The position numbers were made by a program, and so were the translations under genes. A stretch of 64,000 bases of DNA from Azolla caroliniana (lineage: Eukaryota > Polypodiophyta): positions 2,852,001-2,916,000 of the forward strand of contig JBHGNT010000012.1 of NCBI GenBank assembly GCA_043228905.1. The letters are read 5' to 3'. Below the pieces are notes generated by a model that saw nothing but the letters and a program-made list of their open reading frames with translations, did not search any database and was not told where the DNA came from. Below, in pieces: positions 1 to 10,709 of the stretch (positions within the stretch are counted from its first letter, which is position 1; each line of letters starts with the position of its first letter).

Positions 1-1
1 C

Positions 2-973
2 TGCACAAAATGGGTGGAGGCCAAAGCACTACGCGACAACACCGCGACATCCACGACAACATTTTTATATGAATGCATCTGGTGCCGGTATGGATGTCCG
101 ATAGAGCTCATAAGTGACCAAGTAGTGGAAAGTTTGACGACATTTTATGTGGTGGTGCACAAACGGAGCACTCCCTATTATCCGCAAGCCAACGGATTAG
201 CTGAGTCAACAAATAAAACACTACAGAACATCCTACGAAAAATCATCAATGAGAACCAGATGGATTGGGATACGAAGCTACACAGTGCCCTCTGGGCCTA
301 CCGAACGGCATATAAGACAAGTATCCGCACAACACCGTTTCGCCTAGCATTCGGATTGGAAGCAGTGATGCCGGTAGAGTTCCAGGTACCGAGTTTACAA
401 ATACAGATTCAGGAACACCTAAATGAGAAGGAATCAGAAGCTATCCGGTTAGTTGCGCTGTGCGAATTGGAAGAACACCAGCTTGCTAGCATCATGCACC
501 TAGAACTAGAGCAACGGCGAAGGAAGGCGTTCGTGGATCGTCACCGGAAAGGGAACGAAAAGATGTTCGAAATCGGTAAACCGGTACTAGTATTCCAGAC
601 CCGGATGGGTAAGATGGCAGGAAAGCTACGGTTTCGGTGGACTGGACCATACTGGATTACGCGTGAGTTCAACGGTTCCTACCAATTAGGGACACTCGCC
701 GGTGAGGTTCTAGGTAAATGGGTAAATGGGTTCCAACTCAAACCATACAATGGACCCATGCCAAGAAACCCATTTGAACAAGTAAAGGCCGACACAAAAC
801 CGGACACCGGTAAGTCGGAAGAGACAGCCACACGTTCAGCAATCGGCAAGCGCGAAGCCGGTCAGAGGGAGCACGAGCTGGCAAACGACAACAATGATGC
901 AACGGCAAGCAGTCCAGCGGCCGGCAAGTTCCACAACCTGGATAGGGGTCCAGTGGGACCGGATGCGAATTAA
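2..973 (+). CDS. Ty3/gypsy integrase, C-terminal part (5' end outside window)
   Basis: The frame is already open at base 2 (reading CTKWVEAKAL) and runs to a TAA at 971-973. It matches the second half of a plant Ty3/gypsy integrase: the second catalytic Asp in LISDQ, the STPYYPQANG block, the catalytic Glu in LAEST, then the DWDTKLHSALWAYRTAYKT block and a basic C-terminal domain with the RWTGPYWI motif. The enzyme would insert the element's cDNA into the genome. The HHCC domain and first Asp lie upstream of the window. Only 28 residues separate the Asp and Glu, against the usual 35, so about seven core residues are missing and the enzyme is probably inactive although the frame is open. No chromodomain is visible. 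The C-terminal tail (after about residue 255) is hydrophilic and unlike any domain I know. Confidence 0.9.
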   Translation, partial: CTKWVEAKALRDNTATSTTTFLYECIWCRYGCPIELISDQVVESLTTFYVVVHKRSTPYYPQANGLAESTNKTLQNILRKIINENQMDWDTKLHSALWAYRTAYKTSIRTTPFRLAFGLEAVMPVEFQVPSLQIQIQEHLNEKESEAIRLVALCELEEHQLASIMHLELEQRRRKAFVDRHRKGNEKMFEIGKPVLVFQTRMGKMAGKLRFRWTGPYWITREFNGSYQLGTLAGEVLGKWVNGFQLKPYNGPMPRNPFEQVKADTKPDTGKSEETATRSAIGKREAGQREHELANDNNDATASSPAAGKFHNLDRGPVGPDAN

Positions 974-1139
974 CAAAACCATTTTTATCTTAAAAATAAA
1001 AATAAAAATAATAATAATAATAAAATCAAAGTAAATCATGCAAGGGCGAGGGTAACGGACACATGCAAGAACAAGGAGTGAACAAGCACTTTGAAAAGGT
1101 ACGAAGTGGGCTATTAATAGGGTATTAAACCACCGCCAC

Positions 1140-1652
1140 ATGGCACGACATTCTATTTTCATAAAGATAGTCAAGGAAATTGACACAGAGCTGATCACTG
1201 AGAAGGCCATCCATGCGTTGATTGGCCTTCCGGAAGGGGGCATCTTCACTATCGACCACCCTACCCCGGAGCAGCTCCGAAAATATTTTGGGGAATACTC
1301 TCTGGCCAGCAAGGCCTACCCGACACAAGGCTGCGAAGATCCACTCTTTCGAGAGATTGCCCGGGTGCTCCATGAATTTGGACATGTATACCCTCGACCC
1401 CCGTGCGTGCCTCAGAACCGGGCCAACTTAATCATAGCAACATCTGAAGGCATGAAGGTGGACTGGCTAGTACTGGTTGCGGATGGCCTCTATGCGGCCA
1501 TCGACTCTGTAAGAGGCAAGGAGGGTCGGAAGATGTGGACGGTAGTGGTGCAATGGCTCACCCTATTGGCGCCACCTATCGAGCCCGTCAAGACCACGAA
1601 GCGGGGGAGAACAACCGAAGGCCCCCCGAAAACGGCCTCGAAACGGCAATAG
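1140..1652 (+). CDS. hypothetical ORF downstream of gypsy integrase
   Basis: A 170-residue ORF on the same strand as the integrase, 166 bp after its stop, separated by an A/T-rich stretch (980-1,030). I do not recognise a domain. It has a mixed hydrophobic/charged first 120 residues and a basic tail with KTTKRGRTTEGP. Its position between pol and the 3' LTR region is like that of the extra ORFs seen in some plant gypsy lineages, so I read it as part of the element rather than a host gene. A continuation in another frame (1,740-1,955) is rich in Q, E and P and could be the same reading frame after a frameshift. It could also be chance coding potential in a decaying element. Confidence 0.4.
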   Translation: MARHSIFIKIVKEIDTELITEKAIHALIGLPEGGIFTIDHPTPEQLRKYFGEYSLASKAYPTQGCEDPLFREIARVLHEFGHVYPRPPCVPQNRANLIIATSEGMKVDWLVLVADGLYAAIDSVRGKEGRKMWTVVVQWLTLLAPPIEPVKTTKRGRTTEGPPKTASKRQ

Positions 1653-2386
1653 ATATTGGCTTCTTAGGCAACCAAAGGGAAGGCAGCCGATACGGACCAG
1701 GCGGCAAAGGAGCGCGCCAATAGGAAGCGGCAGGCGGAAATGCAGGAGGAGCAACCGACACGACCAATCAAGATCAGGCTTCACCAACCGGCTCAACAAG
1801 CGCCAGACCCCTTGGCAGCGAAAATCAACATCGGGACTCAGGAGGAGGAACCTTTAGAGCACCTCCAGCGACGCCAGAAGGCAAGCACCTCTGAACAGGC
1901 CGGGGAGCGTTCGGACCCAAAGAAGGATGGAACGCTTGTACCTTGCACTGAGTAGCCCGCACCAAGGATGGAACCGGAACCGGTTCGGACAGAACCGGTC
2001 ACAGAGCTCCCTGCACAACAACCTCTACCGGGAATCGGTATGCCGATCCGGATCCGAACCTATTCCGAATAGGTGCCGGTTGGGACCGTTTTTTACGCAG
2101 CACCGGTGACCTATATAAAGGCCCAGTTACAATGTAAAACTTTAACGGAGAATTAATATAAGATTCTTGTTTTATCTTCACGTATTGATTACCATTCTAT
2201 ATTAATTGTTATATCTTACGCGTGTATTAAGGGAATGAGTTATTGCTAAGTAACCAATTAAGTCGGATTAATCGTTGTCTCTTAAGTTATCTTGCCGTAA
2301 CACCCCTTTGGTGAAGTGTCTTCCGGAGACACCCTGTGTTAGGCCATTGTCCGGCCCTAAGGATTAACAGTTGGATTCGGGCGGGA
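1653..2386 (+). repeat. 3' non-coding/LTR region of the first gypsy element, truncated
   Basis: Non-coding stretch following the extra ORF. A TATA-like CCTATATAAAGG at 2,110-2,121 is followed by an AT-rich leader and several short GC-rich inverted pieces (GGTGAAGTGTCTTCC / GGAGACACC). This fits the U3-R-U5 part of a plus-strand LTR. It stops abruptly at about 2,387, where sequence shared with 7,627-7,906 begins, so the right end was probably cut off by the neighbouring insertion. I could not find a second copy of this LTR in the window to prove its limits. Confidence 0.45.
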
Positions 2387-2666
2387 CCCCAAACGAGGAA
2401 CAAACTATTTGGGACCCAACGGGTGGGAAACCCTATACAAGAAGCGTGCCCTCCCTTTTATAGAACAAGGTGAGGGTCGCATGACTATGTGGGATAAATC
2501 CTGTGATACATGGGATCCTCCGTCCCGACTTTATTGCCGTTCGGCACCATAAAGGTGCCCCTATTCCCAATACAAGTTTTACAAGAGTGGGTGCACATGG
2601 TGGTGCGCCTTGCCAATTCCTCCAATATCTCCCGATTTCTCACCGTAGCCCAGAATCTTCACGACA
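2387..2666 (-). repeat. 3' LTR fragment (TGTCGTGA family) with polypurine tract
   Basis: Nearly identical to 7,627-7,906 over about 280 bp. On the minus strand it begins TGTCGTGAAGATT and contains a TATA box (CTATAAAAGGG, about 2,456-2,466). The bases just before it on the minus strand, GGTTTGGTGGGGGCGG (2,667-2,682), are a polypurine tract. The same tract precedes the LTR start at 14,955, which supports reading this as the start of a 3' LTR. The distal part of the LTR is missing at the junction with the plus-strand gypsy element. Confidence 0.75.
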
Positions 2667-3275
2667 TCCGCCCCCACCAAACCGCACATCCACCGACATG
2701 TGCCAAATTCAGGGAAGGTGAAAGATTCTGGAATGTGAGGAACCGGTCTTCCGTAATCCGCACTCCGGCTGTCGCGTCGGCCTTCCCGGTTTGAACCGTC
2801 GGCTCCGGTTCTTCCTCACACTCGCCTCTCCGTAGGTTGTTCGACCCGTCCATAGGGCCTTGCCGCGATCCCTCCTGCACGCATGCTCCCTTGTTGGCCC
2901 TTCTCTCGACCTCCTACACACTTCCCGTTCCTCCGGATTATGCGGTGTCCTTCGTCCGAGGAGCACCCGTGATGGGCCGCTTAGCCTCCGTAGACCTTCG
3001 CATCGTCTTGGTTTCCGTCCCTTGTCGTCTGTCGCCTTCGTCCCCTCGCCGCCACCTTCCTTTGCCTTGGTCTTACGTTGCCACATTGGCTCGAATTGCC
3101 AAGGTCTCGGGATCCGGTGTGGAGGATCCCTCTTCGGCCTTCTATGCGAGATCACCTGAACCGACAACCATCCTTCGTGCCTGTACTCCTGCTTTGGAAC
3201 CTCAGTGTGCCATGCATCCCCTCCTCGTTGTTTGGCACCGCTCGTGCCGAACTCCGATTACTTCCCATGCATGTA

Positions 3276-3815
3276 TGTTGTGATATTTCGCGAGCGTGTG
3301 TAGGATCCAAGGCGGGACCACGAGGGTCTTGGACTAGGGAGTAGAGGAGAAGGAATAAGACCCAAAATGGAAGATTAGCTCAAGAGGAGAAGAGGAAGAA
3401 TGGCATATAAACATAGAGTAAACAACATGCTATATTAAGAGTTCACAAAGATTACAACCAAGGCCGCATAGGCCGCACCCCAAAACGACTACAAGAAAAC
3501 CCTAACCGGATAAGTAAGCAAAGAAGCATAGAAACCGTAAAGAAACCCAAGAAGAAAACCCTAGAAGAAACCCTAAAACTGAATAGAACCCCTCGACCTA
3601 AGTGGTATACCTCTCTCAATCAAAATAGGCAACCCCTTTACAAGAGACCCCTCCCTTCCTTTTATAGCCCAAGGAGGGAGGGACATTACAATGTGGGATA
3701 AATACTCCCCCTTATTCTATACACCGTTTTCCTACTATACATGTGCACATGTTGCACACCACCAACTTGCCCATTCCACCCCGGTTTCCCACTATAGCTG
3801 GAAATCTTCACGACA
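3276..3815 (-). repeat. complete LTR, TGTCGTGA family (540 bp)
   Basis: On the minus strand it starts TGTCGTGAAGATTTCC and ends AATATCACAACA, with a TATA box (CTATAAAAGG) in the upper third. Its lower two-thirds are clearly homologous to the LTR at 14,164-14,955, including the stretch around GGTCCCACC/CTTGGATCCTACA and the AAACCCTA-rich piece. Flanks are ATGTA and ACGCG, so there is no target duplication. It is therefore not a simple solo LTR. Recombination between related elements is a likely cause. Confidence 0.75.
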
Positions 3816-4433
3816 ACGCGTCGTCGACCCTTGCCTTTTCGCATGCCGGTATCCTCCGTGCTCGAGGATCACCCTGTAGTAGCCCGCTTGGCCACTTTTC
3901 GTTGTGCGCTGCCGTAGTTGGATCGGTGCCATTCGCTCGCCGTCGTCCCCTCGCCCCCACCAGGTTGATTTCTCGGCCTGGTTGCCACGCCAGTCGTTGC
4001 CACTCCAACTAAGCCGATGATATCTCTGAAGCAGGTGTGGAGGATCCTTCTCTAACCTTTATACCGTTTCCGGCTACCGACCCGTGCAGTCTACTCTGTG
4101 CCCGGTTCCCTCGTTCTCGGCACCACTGTGTGCCGTCCTCTATTGTCCTTGTTCGGCACCGCCTGTGCCGAACACCGTCCCGTGATCGTGCTTCGAACCG
4201 GCCCTCGGTGGCCCTATGCACGTCTCTTGTTCCGCTTTGGGTGCACCATCCCGGCTCAGCACAATGCTCCTTGCTTGCCCTTACCGGCTACTTCCGAAAC
4301 TGTAACCGGCCAGCTGGTAAGGGTTCGCCTCATTGTCCACTCTTCCGCGTTGCCGGGTCCTGTTTCTTGCCACCTCCGTCCTTCTCACTGGGTCTCATGC
4401 TACCACATCAGCTTGAGCTGCCGGTGTCTTCGG

Positions 4434-5420
4434 ATCGGTGTGAGGATCCCATAGGACCGGCCTTCCTTTTCTTCTTCTTCCTCTTCTTCTTCTTCCTCAT
4501 TCCATCGACCTTGCCGGAAGGTCTGGTTTTGGTTTGTGGCCGCCTCGCCGGCCCGATACCTCCGATCACGTTCACCTACCTTTGTCATTCGATCACGTTC
4601 ACCTACCGCCACCGGACTCACGTTCCTATAGGACTCACGCTGGCACTTGGGCCGACCGCCGGATAGGTGTGAGGATCTCTTGGGACCTCCCTCTTTGCCA
4701 TCTTGGTTGCCCACCTTGCCGTCGCCACCGTTCTTCCCTCTAGGTCTCACGCCGGCTCTCGGGTTGACTGTCGGAGTATCTAGAACCGATGTGTGTAAGG
4801 TCGTAGCAGCACCGCTTCCCGTTTTCCTCTCGTCGTAGTCCGACCTCCTAGTCGGCATCTTCTGCTGGTCACGTTCACCTGCCGCCACGGCCCCTTCCTA
4901 TAGGACTCATGCCGGCACTCAGGCCGACCGCAAGTTCAGTGTGAGGATCTTCGTAGACCGCCCATCCGCAGTCCCTTGCCTTCGTCCCCTCGCCGCCACT
5001 GTTCGTCACTCTAGGTCTAATCGTATCTAGAACCGGTGTGAAGGATTCTCCTCGGGCTCATCGTATCTCGAACCCTTATCCCGGGTTGTCTTTCTCCGCA
5101 AGTCAAGAGGGTGGCTCGTCCACACCCTCTCCCGTGGTACTGACGTACCGTGTTCCCGGCCTCTTCGTAGGCTTGATCTCTCCTCTCTTCCGATATCACA
5201 CGAGCCAGTCCGCTCCGCCCGGTTCTCGTCCGGGTCCGTCCGTCATTCTTTGGATTGTCGAGTCCCGTTCTCTTGCCGCCACCGTCAGTATCTTGGTCTT
5301 ACGTAGAATCTAATGCCAACCACTAGAGTCTCTAGCCCGGTGTGAGGTGACCCATAGGACTGGTCTTCGCTCTCCACTTCGTCCCTTGTACTTCTCCTGA
5401 ACTCGTCATCGCTCTCCTTG
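4434..5420. repeat. degenerate direct repeats in GC-rich internal region
   Basis: The word GGTGTGAGGATC or a close variant recurs at about 4,438, 4,667, 4,939, 5,035 and 5,337 (also 3,116 and 4,034), each time before a CCTNNGGAC-like block. The blocks at 4,603-4,665 and 4,868-4,930 are similar to each other over about 60 bp (CGTTCACCT...CCGCCAC...CCTATAGGACTCA...GGCCGACCG). Spacing is irregular, so this is a decayed tandem or segmental expansion and not a regular satellite. Confidence 0.55.
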
Positions 5421-5474
5421 CTATGCTCCCACCTCCATCTCCCTTCTCTTTTGTCGGGAACTCGCCGTTCCTTA

Positions 5475-6207
5475 TGTCCAACGCTCGGCCACAACCAAGA
5501 TTCTTTTCATACACAGAAAAAACAGGAAATAAACACGACACAAATAGGAGAAATGGTACACAGGAGGTTAACGTGGAAAACCCCAACCTAGGGGAAAAAC
5601 CACGGCAGCCCACAGGCTGCAAACTATCACTATGTAGGAATATACAACAGTGAGTTCACTGAGGCAACGACCTCGTGCTCACGGATCTTCGCCACAGGCG
5701 GCGGTTACAACAGAGGCAACGACCTCGTCTCTCTCTCTCACTCTCTCTGTACAGTTACAGACTATCTCTTCTTCTTGCACCAACAAGAAGATCAACAACA
5801 ACATAATTAGTTTTGCCCTAAGTCATATTTATACTAATATGACTTTTCGGCTATTTACAAATATAGCCACAATGGGCTCTCAGAAACATATTTACGAATA
5901 TGTCTCTTCCTCCGGTTCATACCGGGTCTGCACCATCCGGCTCTCCGTAGCCGGGTACTCCTCATCCGGTTTGTACCGGGCCTGCACCATCCGGCTCTCC
6001 GTAGCCGGGTACTCCTCATACCGTTTCATACCGGGCCTGCACCATCCGGCTCTTCGTAGCCGGGTACTCCTCATCCGGTTCGTACCGGGCCTGCACCATC
6101 CGGCTCTCCGTAGCCGGGTACTCCTCATACCGTTTCCCATCCAGAGGGAGTTTGTTCGTCGGCACTGTTCTTCTCCCTTCCCATCCGGAGGGACTTGTCT
6201 CCCAACA
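5475..6207 (-). repeat. copia LTR without internal region (same family as element C)
   Basis: Reverse-orientation relative of the LTRs at 15,893-16,593 and 26,120-26,767. On the minus strand it starts TGTTGGGAGACAAGTCC and ends GAGCGTTGGACA. It shares the GTTTGCAGCCTGTGGGCTGCCGT block, the stem-like repeats around CATATTAGTATAAATATGAC and the (GA)n tract. No copia coding sequence adjoins it. Flanks CCTTA and TCTTT do not match, so the target duplication has decayed or the LTR is recombinant. Confidence 0.85.
5925..6150 (-). repeat. 57-bp minisatellite inside copia LTR, four copies
   Basis: Four head-to-tail copies of a unit of about 57 bp built on TACCGGGCCTGCACCATCC followed by GGCTCTCCGTAGCCGGGTAC. 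The same unit occurs about twice more completely in the 5' LTR of element C than in its 3' LTR, which explains the LTR length difference there (701 versus 648 bp). Confidence 0.85.
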
Positions 6208-6836
6208 TCTTTCAATCTCACGTTGCCACGCCGGCTGAACTGCCGAAGTCTCTGGTCAAGATGTGGGTACACCGATTTCGTAACGACTCCCGACGACTCA
6301 TTCGGGGCCACCAACCCTTTTAGTGGTGTCGGTGGAAAGCATCCGTTCTATGATTGATCAAGCCCCGCCTGGGCTTGATTCTCCAATGTCCGGAGTTTCG
6401 GCTCCGATGCCGATCCTGCCGGACTTGTTCCATACCCTCGGTCATCTTCCTTTTGATTCCCGACCTTCGCCCGGTTGGTCTTTCTCCCCATGTAAAAGAG
6501 GGTGGCTCGTCTCGGCACCGTCGTGCCCTGCTTGGACTCCGGCTCGACCACATCCACCTCGTCCGTGCGGCCCCTTCCCGTTGTGATGTCGTGTTGTCGC
6601 ACGCCACCTTCGTTTCACTTGTGGGTGACCACGCTCTGTGAGCTGCTCGGAGCTCCTCCGTTTTATGTTGGACAGTCGAGCCTTCAGCGAAACTCGTGGG
6701 ACTCGGTCCCCACTGTAACGGTCAACTTCTTCGACCTCGCCCATCTCGATGTGCCACTTCTCGACTCTCCTTCTCGAAGTCTTCGGCCTCGAACTCCATC
6801 CTCCCTCGCCGGCCTTCACGTCGGGTTCACCAAAGA
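6208..6836 (-). other. internal region next to 5' LTR, no recognisable gene
   Basis: Minus-strand sequence directly after the LTR end at 6,837. The first bases, TCTTTGGTGAACCCGACGTGA, resemble those after the LTR ends at 9,282 and 34,196 and would hold the primer-binding site (a TGG start a few bases after the LTR). A 205-codon minus ORF (6,442-7,059) is Arg/Gly-rich and crosses the LTR boundary. I see no gag or pol domain in it. Confidence 0.45.
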
Positions 6837-7906
6837 TGTCGCGGCAATCTGCGCTTGCATGTCGGATCCAGACGGGACCACTAGGGTCATGGACCAGGAG
6901 AGGAGGAGCTTCTGAAAACTGGAAACCTTCGGAGCTTGCCGCGTTGCCGGCCGGTCCGGACCCGTGTGGTTTCCGGGGAGGACTGATCCAGCCGGTTCCG
7001 GATGCTTTCCGGATGCTTTCTGGAAGCGGCCCGTAACTGCATGGAGAGAGAGATCGCACACACTTGTCCGCTCGGCCCTTCTGCCCATATGTACAAGGGC
7101 CTCAAAAGAAGCACGGGCCACGACCCGGTTCACCGCACCCGCACACACGCACCCACACATATATACACCGGTTATGATTGGCACTCCTAACCGGTTAACT
7201 ACACATGCACCCGCACTCAAGACCCCTAACATATACGCTGCCTCCCGGGGACACACACACGCGCGCATGCATACACGCCGACTCCCCACAGACCCTAACG
7301 ACGACCTCTCATCGCCAAGCCACTAGTCGGGAGCACATGGGCTCACCACACGAATGGGGCGTTGCACGACAGAGAGGGGAACCTGACGCTGACCCTTCAA
7401 GCACACGGGCTTGTCTCGAACAACAACACCGCGGAGACAGCTGAGGCACTCAGACAAAGATGTGGGGAGGAGAAGCAAAACATAGACAGAGAAAGACAAA
7501 AGACAGTCCGCGCTCTGCCACAGACGGACCCACACACACACAACAACAAAACCCTAATAGAAACAAAAATACCTTCTCGAAGATCAAAATAGAAACAACT
7601 TGTATTGACTAGGAAAAAAAATGGAACCTCAAACGAGGAACAGACTATTTGGGACCCAACGGGTGGGAAACCCTATACAAGAAGCGTGCCCTCCCTTTTA
7701 TAGAACAAGGCGAGGGTCGCGTGACTATGTGGGATAAATCCTGTGATACATGGGATCCTCCGTCCCGACTTTATTGCCGTTCGGCACCATAAAGGTGCCC
7801 CTATTCCCAATACAAGTTTTACAAGAGTGGGTGCACATGGTGGTGCGCCTTGCCAATTCCTCCAATATCTCCCGATTTCTCACCGTAGCCCAAAATCTTC
7901 ACGACA
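6837..7906 (-). repeat. LTR, TGTCGTGA family (1,070 bp, 5' copy)
   Basis: On the minus strand it starts TGTCGTGAAGATTTTGGGC and ends CAGATTGCCGCGACA. The first 280 bp match the LTR fragment at 2,387-2,666, TATA box included (CTATAAAAGGG). The distal part holds CA-rich simple sequence (7,130-7,290). The end is followed by a TGG-starting primer-binding-site candidate, so this is a 5' LTR and 2,387-2,666 is probably its partner. The flank at 7,907 (CCAGT) has no surviving match at the truncated other end. Confidence 0.7.
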
Positions 7907-9281
7907 CCAGTTCGAGGGACTGGTCCCTCTGGCCTTTCCGGCCCACTTATCTTCCACCAGAACCTCATAGTTCTGGCACGTGGTTTCCACGAAGCCGTTT
8001 TTCTCTTCTACCGAATCGTCCCATCCGGTGCCCTCTTGGACCCGCTTCTCCGCACGGTCTGCTTCTTCCTTTCTTAGCCTCACCCCGGACACACCCTCTA
8101 GCACAAGTGGTTAGAGTTCGGTTTTGCTTCCGGATCTGATGCCTTTCTCTCCTCCAACCTGGATCCCTGCCGACACCGAGTAGTGGATGTCCTCGGCGTT
8201 CCAGGTCGCGGCTTCCTCCATTATCCTTTTCATCAGCCCCGCCGATATTTACCTCTAAGGCCCTCCTCCGTAAGTCATTGGCATGCACCCGACCATTCAA
8301 GAGGTACACTACATTACTCTTAAGTGCCTCGGCGAAATCGGAATAGTCCCTCCAGACATGGCCGACATCATCACACCACATACACCTCTGGTCGAACGAA
8401 GGCCTCCGGTCGCGCGATTGGCCCCCACCGTCCCTCCGAGCTTGCACAATCTAGAGATCGCACACCATCTTGGTCAGCTCCTCAAGAGTTGCACCCCCGG
8501 ATGGTCCTACTACCATGTTGGTCGGCGTCGTGCCCAACTCAAGCCACCGTCTTGTTTCGTCTATTCTTGTCGGAACAGGTTCCTCCGGTTTCCTCCCCGC
8601 ACACGAGCCAGTCGTCGATGACCCTGAGTCGTTCCTATCACGTCATTTGTCGAAACAATTGCAAACACTTTTAACCACTTCCCAGTCAACCATGACGCCC
8701 TCGTCTGTCTCCAAGAGGAGACCCACCTTTTCGCAATCGAGCAAGTTGACCGACTTCACAAACAGCAGAACTTTGGTTGTGTCGAGCACGGTCTGGTCTA
8801 GTGTCGAGAGCGGTGTGAACTGCCTTTCGAACTCCTGAAGCAGTGCCAACATACTCTGTCCCTTGCCGAGGGTCTCGACTCAATCCTTAAATTCATTCTT
8901 CGACAACCGGAGCGAGTTGGCGGAGCCGTACCTCTCGAGGATCCACCCCTCGAATTTTGCCCAGGTACGACAATCTGTTTGCACCTCGAGCACTTCGGTG
9001 TGGATGCTCGGCGTAACAACTCGAGGGAATCCGGCTAGCCGTCTGTCCTCCACAATATCCCTCATCATCATTTTGGCCCGGTAGGCCTCTAGGTAGCTTG
9101 TTGCGTCTTTGCCATTGAATCGGCCAATTGCACCAACTATTGCCTCTATGGCTCTATCAAGGGTACCTATACCCTCCCTTGCGTTTACTATACGGTCAAC
9201 GGTTGTCGTCATCGCCTCTGCTAGTTCGCCTCTCATTTCGAACTCCTCTGTTGCCCCCTTTCATGGCGGGTTCATCAAAGA
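7907..9281 (-). pseudogene. retrotransposon gag, broken (copy near 9 kb)
   Basis: Directly after the LTR end at 9,282, the minus strand encodes a gag-type protein. The N-terminal piece (start 9,236) contains GAIGRFNGKDATSYLEAYRA and ends at a stop near 8,880. The next piece continues in the same frame with LLQEFERQF...KVLLFVKSVNLLD...LLETDEGVMVDWEVVKSVCN (8,852-8,643). A third piece (8,447-7,965) has a CCHC-like knuckle, RCMWCDDVGHVWRDY, in which the last Cys is replaced by Tyr. The same order of blocks recurs in element A (32.3-34.1 kb) and partly in B (26.8-28.0 kb). Gag would package the element RNA. The stop and the altered knuckle mark it as dead. No pol follows. Confidence 0.75.
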
Positions 9282-10036
9282 TGTCGCAGTTTTCCGCGTG
9301 GATGCGTGGAAATGGGGGCGGGACCACCAAGGTCTCGGACCAAAGAGCCGGTAAGGGAGAAAGGTTGTTCGGATCGGTTAGCAAGCACGAGTCCGAACCG
9401 GATCGGTTCCCAGATGCAAGACAGTTACCACACGAAATCGGAGACGGGTATTGTTACCGGATCAGTTAGTGCGTAGGCCTGAAGAAGTGTATTGTTATGA
9501 TCATGATGCCAGACAACAACAATGAGCTCACAAGCTCACGGACTCGGACGCACGCACAACAAAAATAGAACGGGAATAAGAATACGATCTCTTGTCATAG
9601 CCAACCGCAGCAAGTAGAAACCCTGCGGGAATACCCAAACACAAGAAGAGACACATCAAGAAACTAATGATTAACAGAGAACGAAAGAATACAACCGGAC
9701 TTGGCCAGCAATGGTGCTTCCAACTACGACCACCACAAACACACACAGAATGATGAACCTCTGGTCGAGAGCTCCCGGGCTTCGCTTCACCTTCTTTCCC
9801 GGATCAGCATGGTACACAAAACAGAGAGTGAGAGGTAGAGAAAGAGAGAAAGAGAGAGAGAGAGAGGGAGAGAGGGAGAGAGGGAGAGAGCTCGACACTC
9901 AAACCGATAGCACTTCGTCCTCCCAAAATCTCGATCCTAATATAGGCGCAAGCCTCCCCTTTTATAGCACAAGGGGAGACCGTTACATCATGGTCAATGT
10001 CAAAGATCTCCCCCCTCCCCCCCCCCCCCCCCCCCA
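9282..10036 (-). repeat. 5' LTR of the 9-kb gag element (755 bp)
   Basis: The minus-strand end TTTCCGCGCGACA-like terminus at 9,282 (exactly GGAAAACTGCGACA) is followed by TCTTTGATGAACCCG, similar to the other copies. A TATA box CTATAAAAGGGG lies near 9,957-9,968, and a (GA)n tract at 9,838-9,892. The upper boundary is set at the poly-C run (10,016-10,035, TG then G-run on the minus strand), beyond which gypsy RT sequence begins; this boundary is less certain than the lower one. Confidence 0.6.
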
Positions 10037-10175
10037 TACTAGAACTCCATGTGAATGACTTGTTCTTTCGTGTCAGCTCTGTGAGAGGCATCACGATGTT
10101 CGAATAATTCTTGATAAATTTGCGGTAAAAATTTGCAAATCCTAAGAAACACTAAACATCACGTATTGAGTGAGG
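10037..10175 (-). pseudogene. Tf1/sushi-type gypsy RT fragment
   Basis: The minus strand reads [20 protein letters not shown] followed by [17 protein letters not shown], with a stop just before the Cys. This is the RT-RNase H connection typical of the Tf1/sushi branch of chromoviruses and closely parallels the same stretch of element D (22.4-22.5 kb). Only about 45 codons remain. It is cut at 10,036 by the LTR of the 9-kb element. Confidence 0.8.
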
Positions 10176-10189
10176 TGTTTGCAAGTTTA

Positions 10190-10695
10190 GAATCATTTGT
10201 TCAAATATGGGGAATCCAACCCACCGTAAGTGTTCACACTATAAGGTGCACTTGGTTGATGGAAGAGTACAATACATCAACAAGGTGATTCATTCATTAG
10301 GAATTTCTATTTATACTTATATAGAGGAAGTAGACTTCCATGTAGTGAATCTTTGTACCACTGATGTAATATTGGGTTATCCTTGGTTTTATAATAAAAA
10401 TTCTTCTTATTTATTGATTGGGTTCACCATTCCATTACGTTTGTATTGAACGATTGTACTGATTAACACCGAGTCATTTGAAACATGTAATATGTCGCAA
10501 TTTAAGAACAGTCCGTCCAAAAAAAGCACAAAGTAGGTCATTTCACAAAAAGGACCATCGCATGCGTAAAGGGTTTTGGAAATTGAATCAAAATATATTG
10601 ATTTATACCATCTCCAAAAATTTAGGGCTTTCAAAAAATGCCCCTAATAATCGACACATGAAATTTACAAGAGAATGTACAAATATTACAAAATG
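10190..10695 (+). pseudogene. gypsy aspartic-protease region, broken
   Basis: Plus-strand remains of the protease-to-RT spacer of a gypsy element: HYKVHLVDGRVQYINKVIHS, then VNLCTTDVILGYPWFYNKNS, the usual ILG-x-PW motif after the protease core. The frame shifts around 10,440, and later pieces (LINTESFETCNMSQF, KGPSHA) contain stops. It is on the opposite strand to the RT fragment next to it, so two different insertions or an inversion meet near 10,180. Confidence 0.65.
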
Positions 10696-10709
10696 ACTAA
10701 CATGTATAT

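Larger units (their letters stand above)
2667..5474 (-). other. GC-rich internal remains of a minus-strand LTR element
   Basis: No intact gene. It lies between the polypurine tract at 2,667 and a copia LTR at 5,475 and is interrupted by another LTR at 3,276-3,815. Composition is markedly GC-rich with many CCGG and CGCC words, like the GC-rich parts of elements B and C and unlike the AT-rich DNA after 35 kb. Minus-strand ORFs of 100-160 codons exist (for example 2,709-3,167, Arg/Gly-rich) but show no recognisable domain. Probably the decayed, repeat-expanded internal region of a non-autonomous element. Confidence 0.5.

Noticed and set aside
2709-3167. Arg-rich 152-codon minus-strand ORF
   Set aside because: GC-rich repeat-derived frame without a domain; open frames of this length are expected by chance at this composition.
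3276-3815. Solo LTR formed by simple LTR-LTR recombination
   Set aside because: The ends are clear but the flanks ATGTA/ACGCG do not form a target duplication, so a simple solo LTR is not supported.
5650-6357. 235-codon plus-strand ORF with repeated HHPALRS blocks
   Set aside because: It is the antisense reading of the copia LTR minisatellite; the repeats are non-coding.
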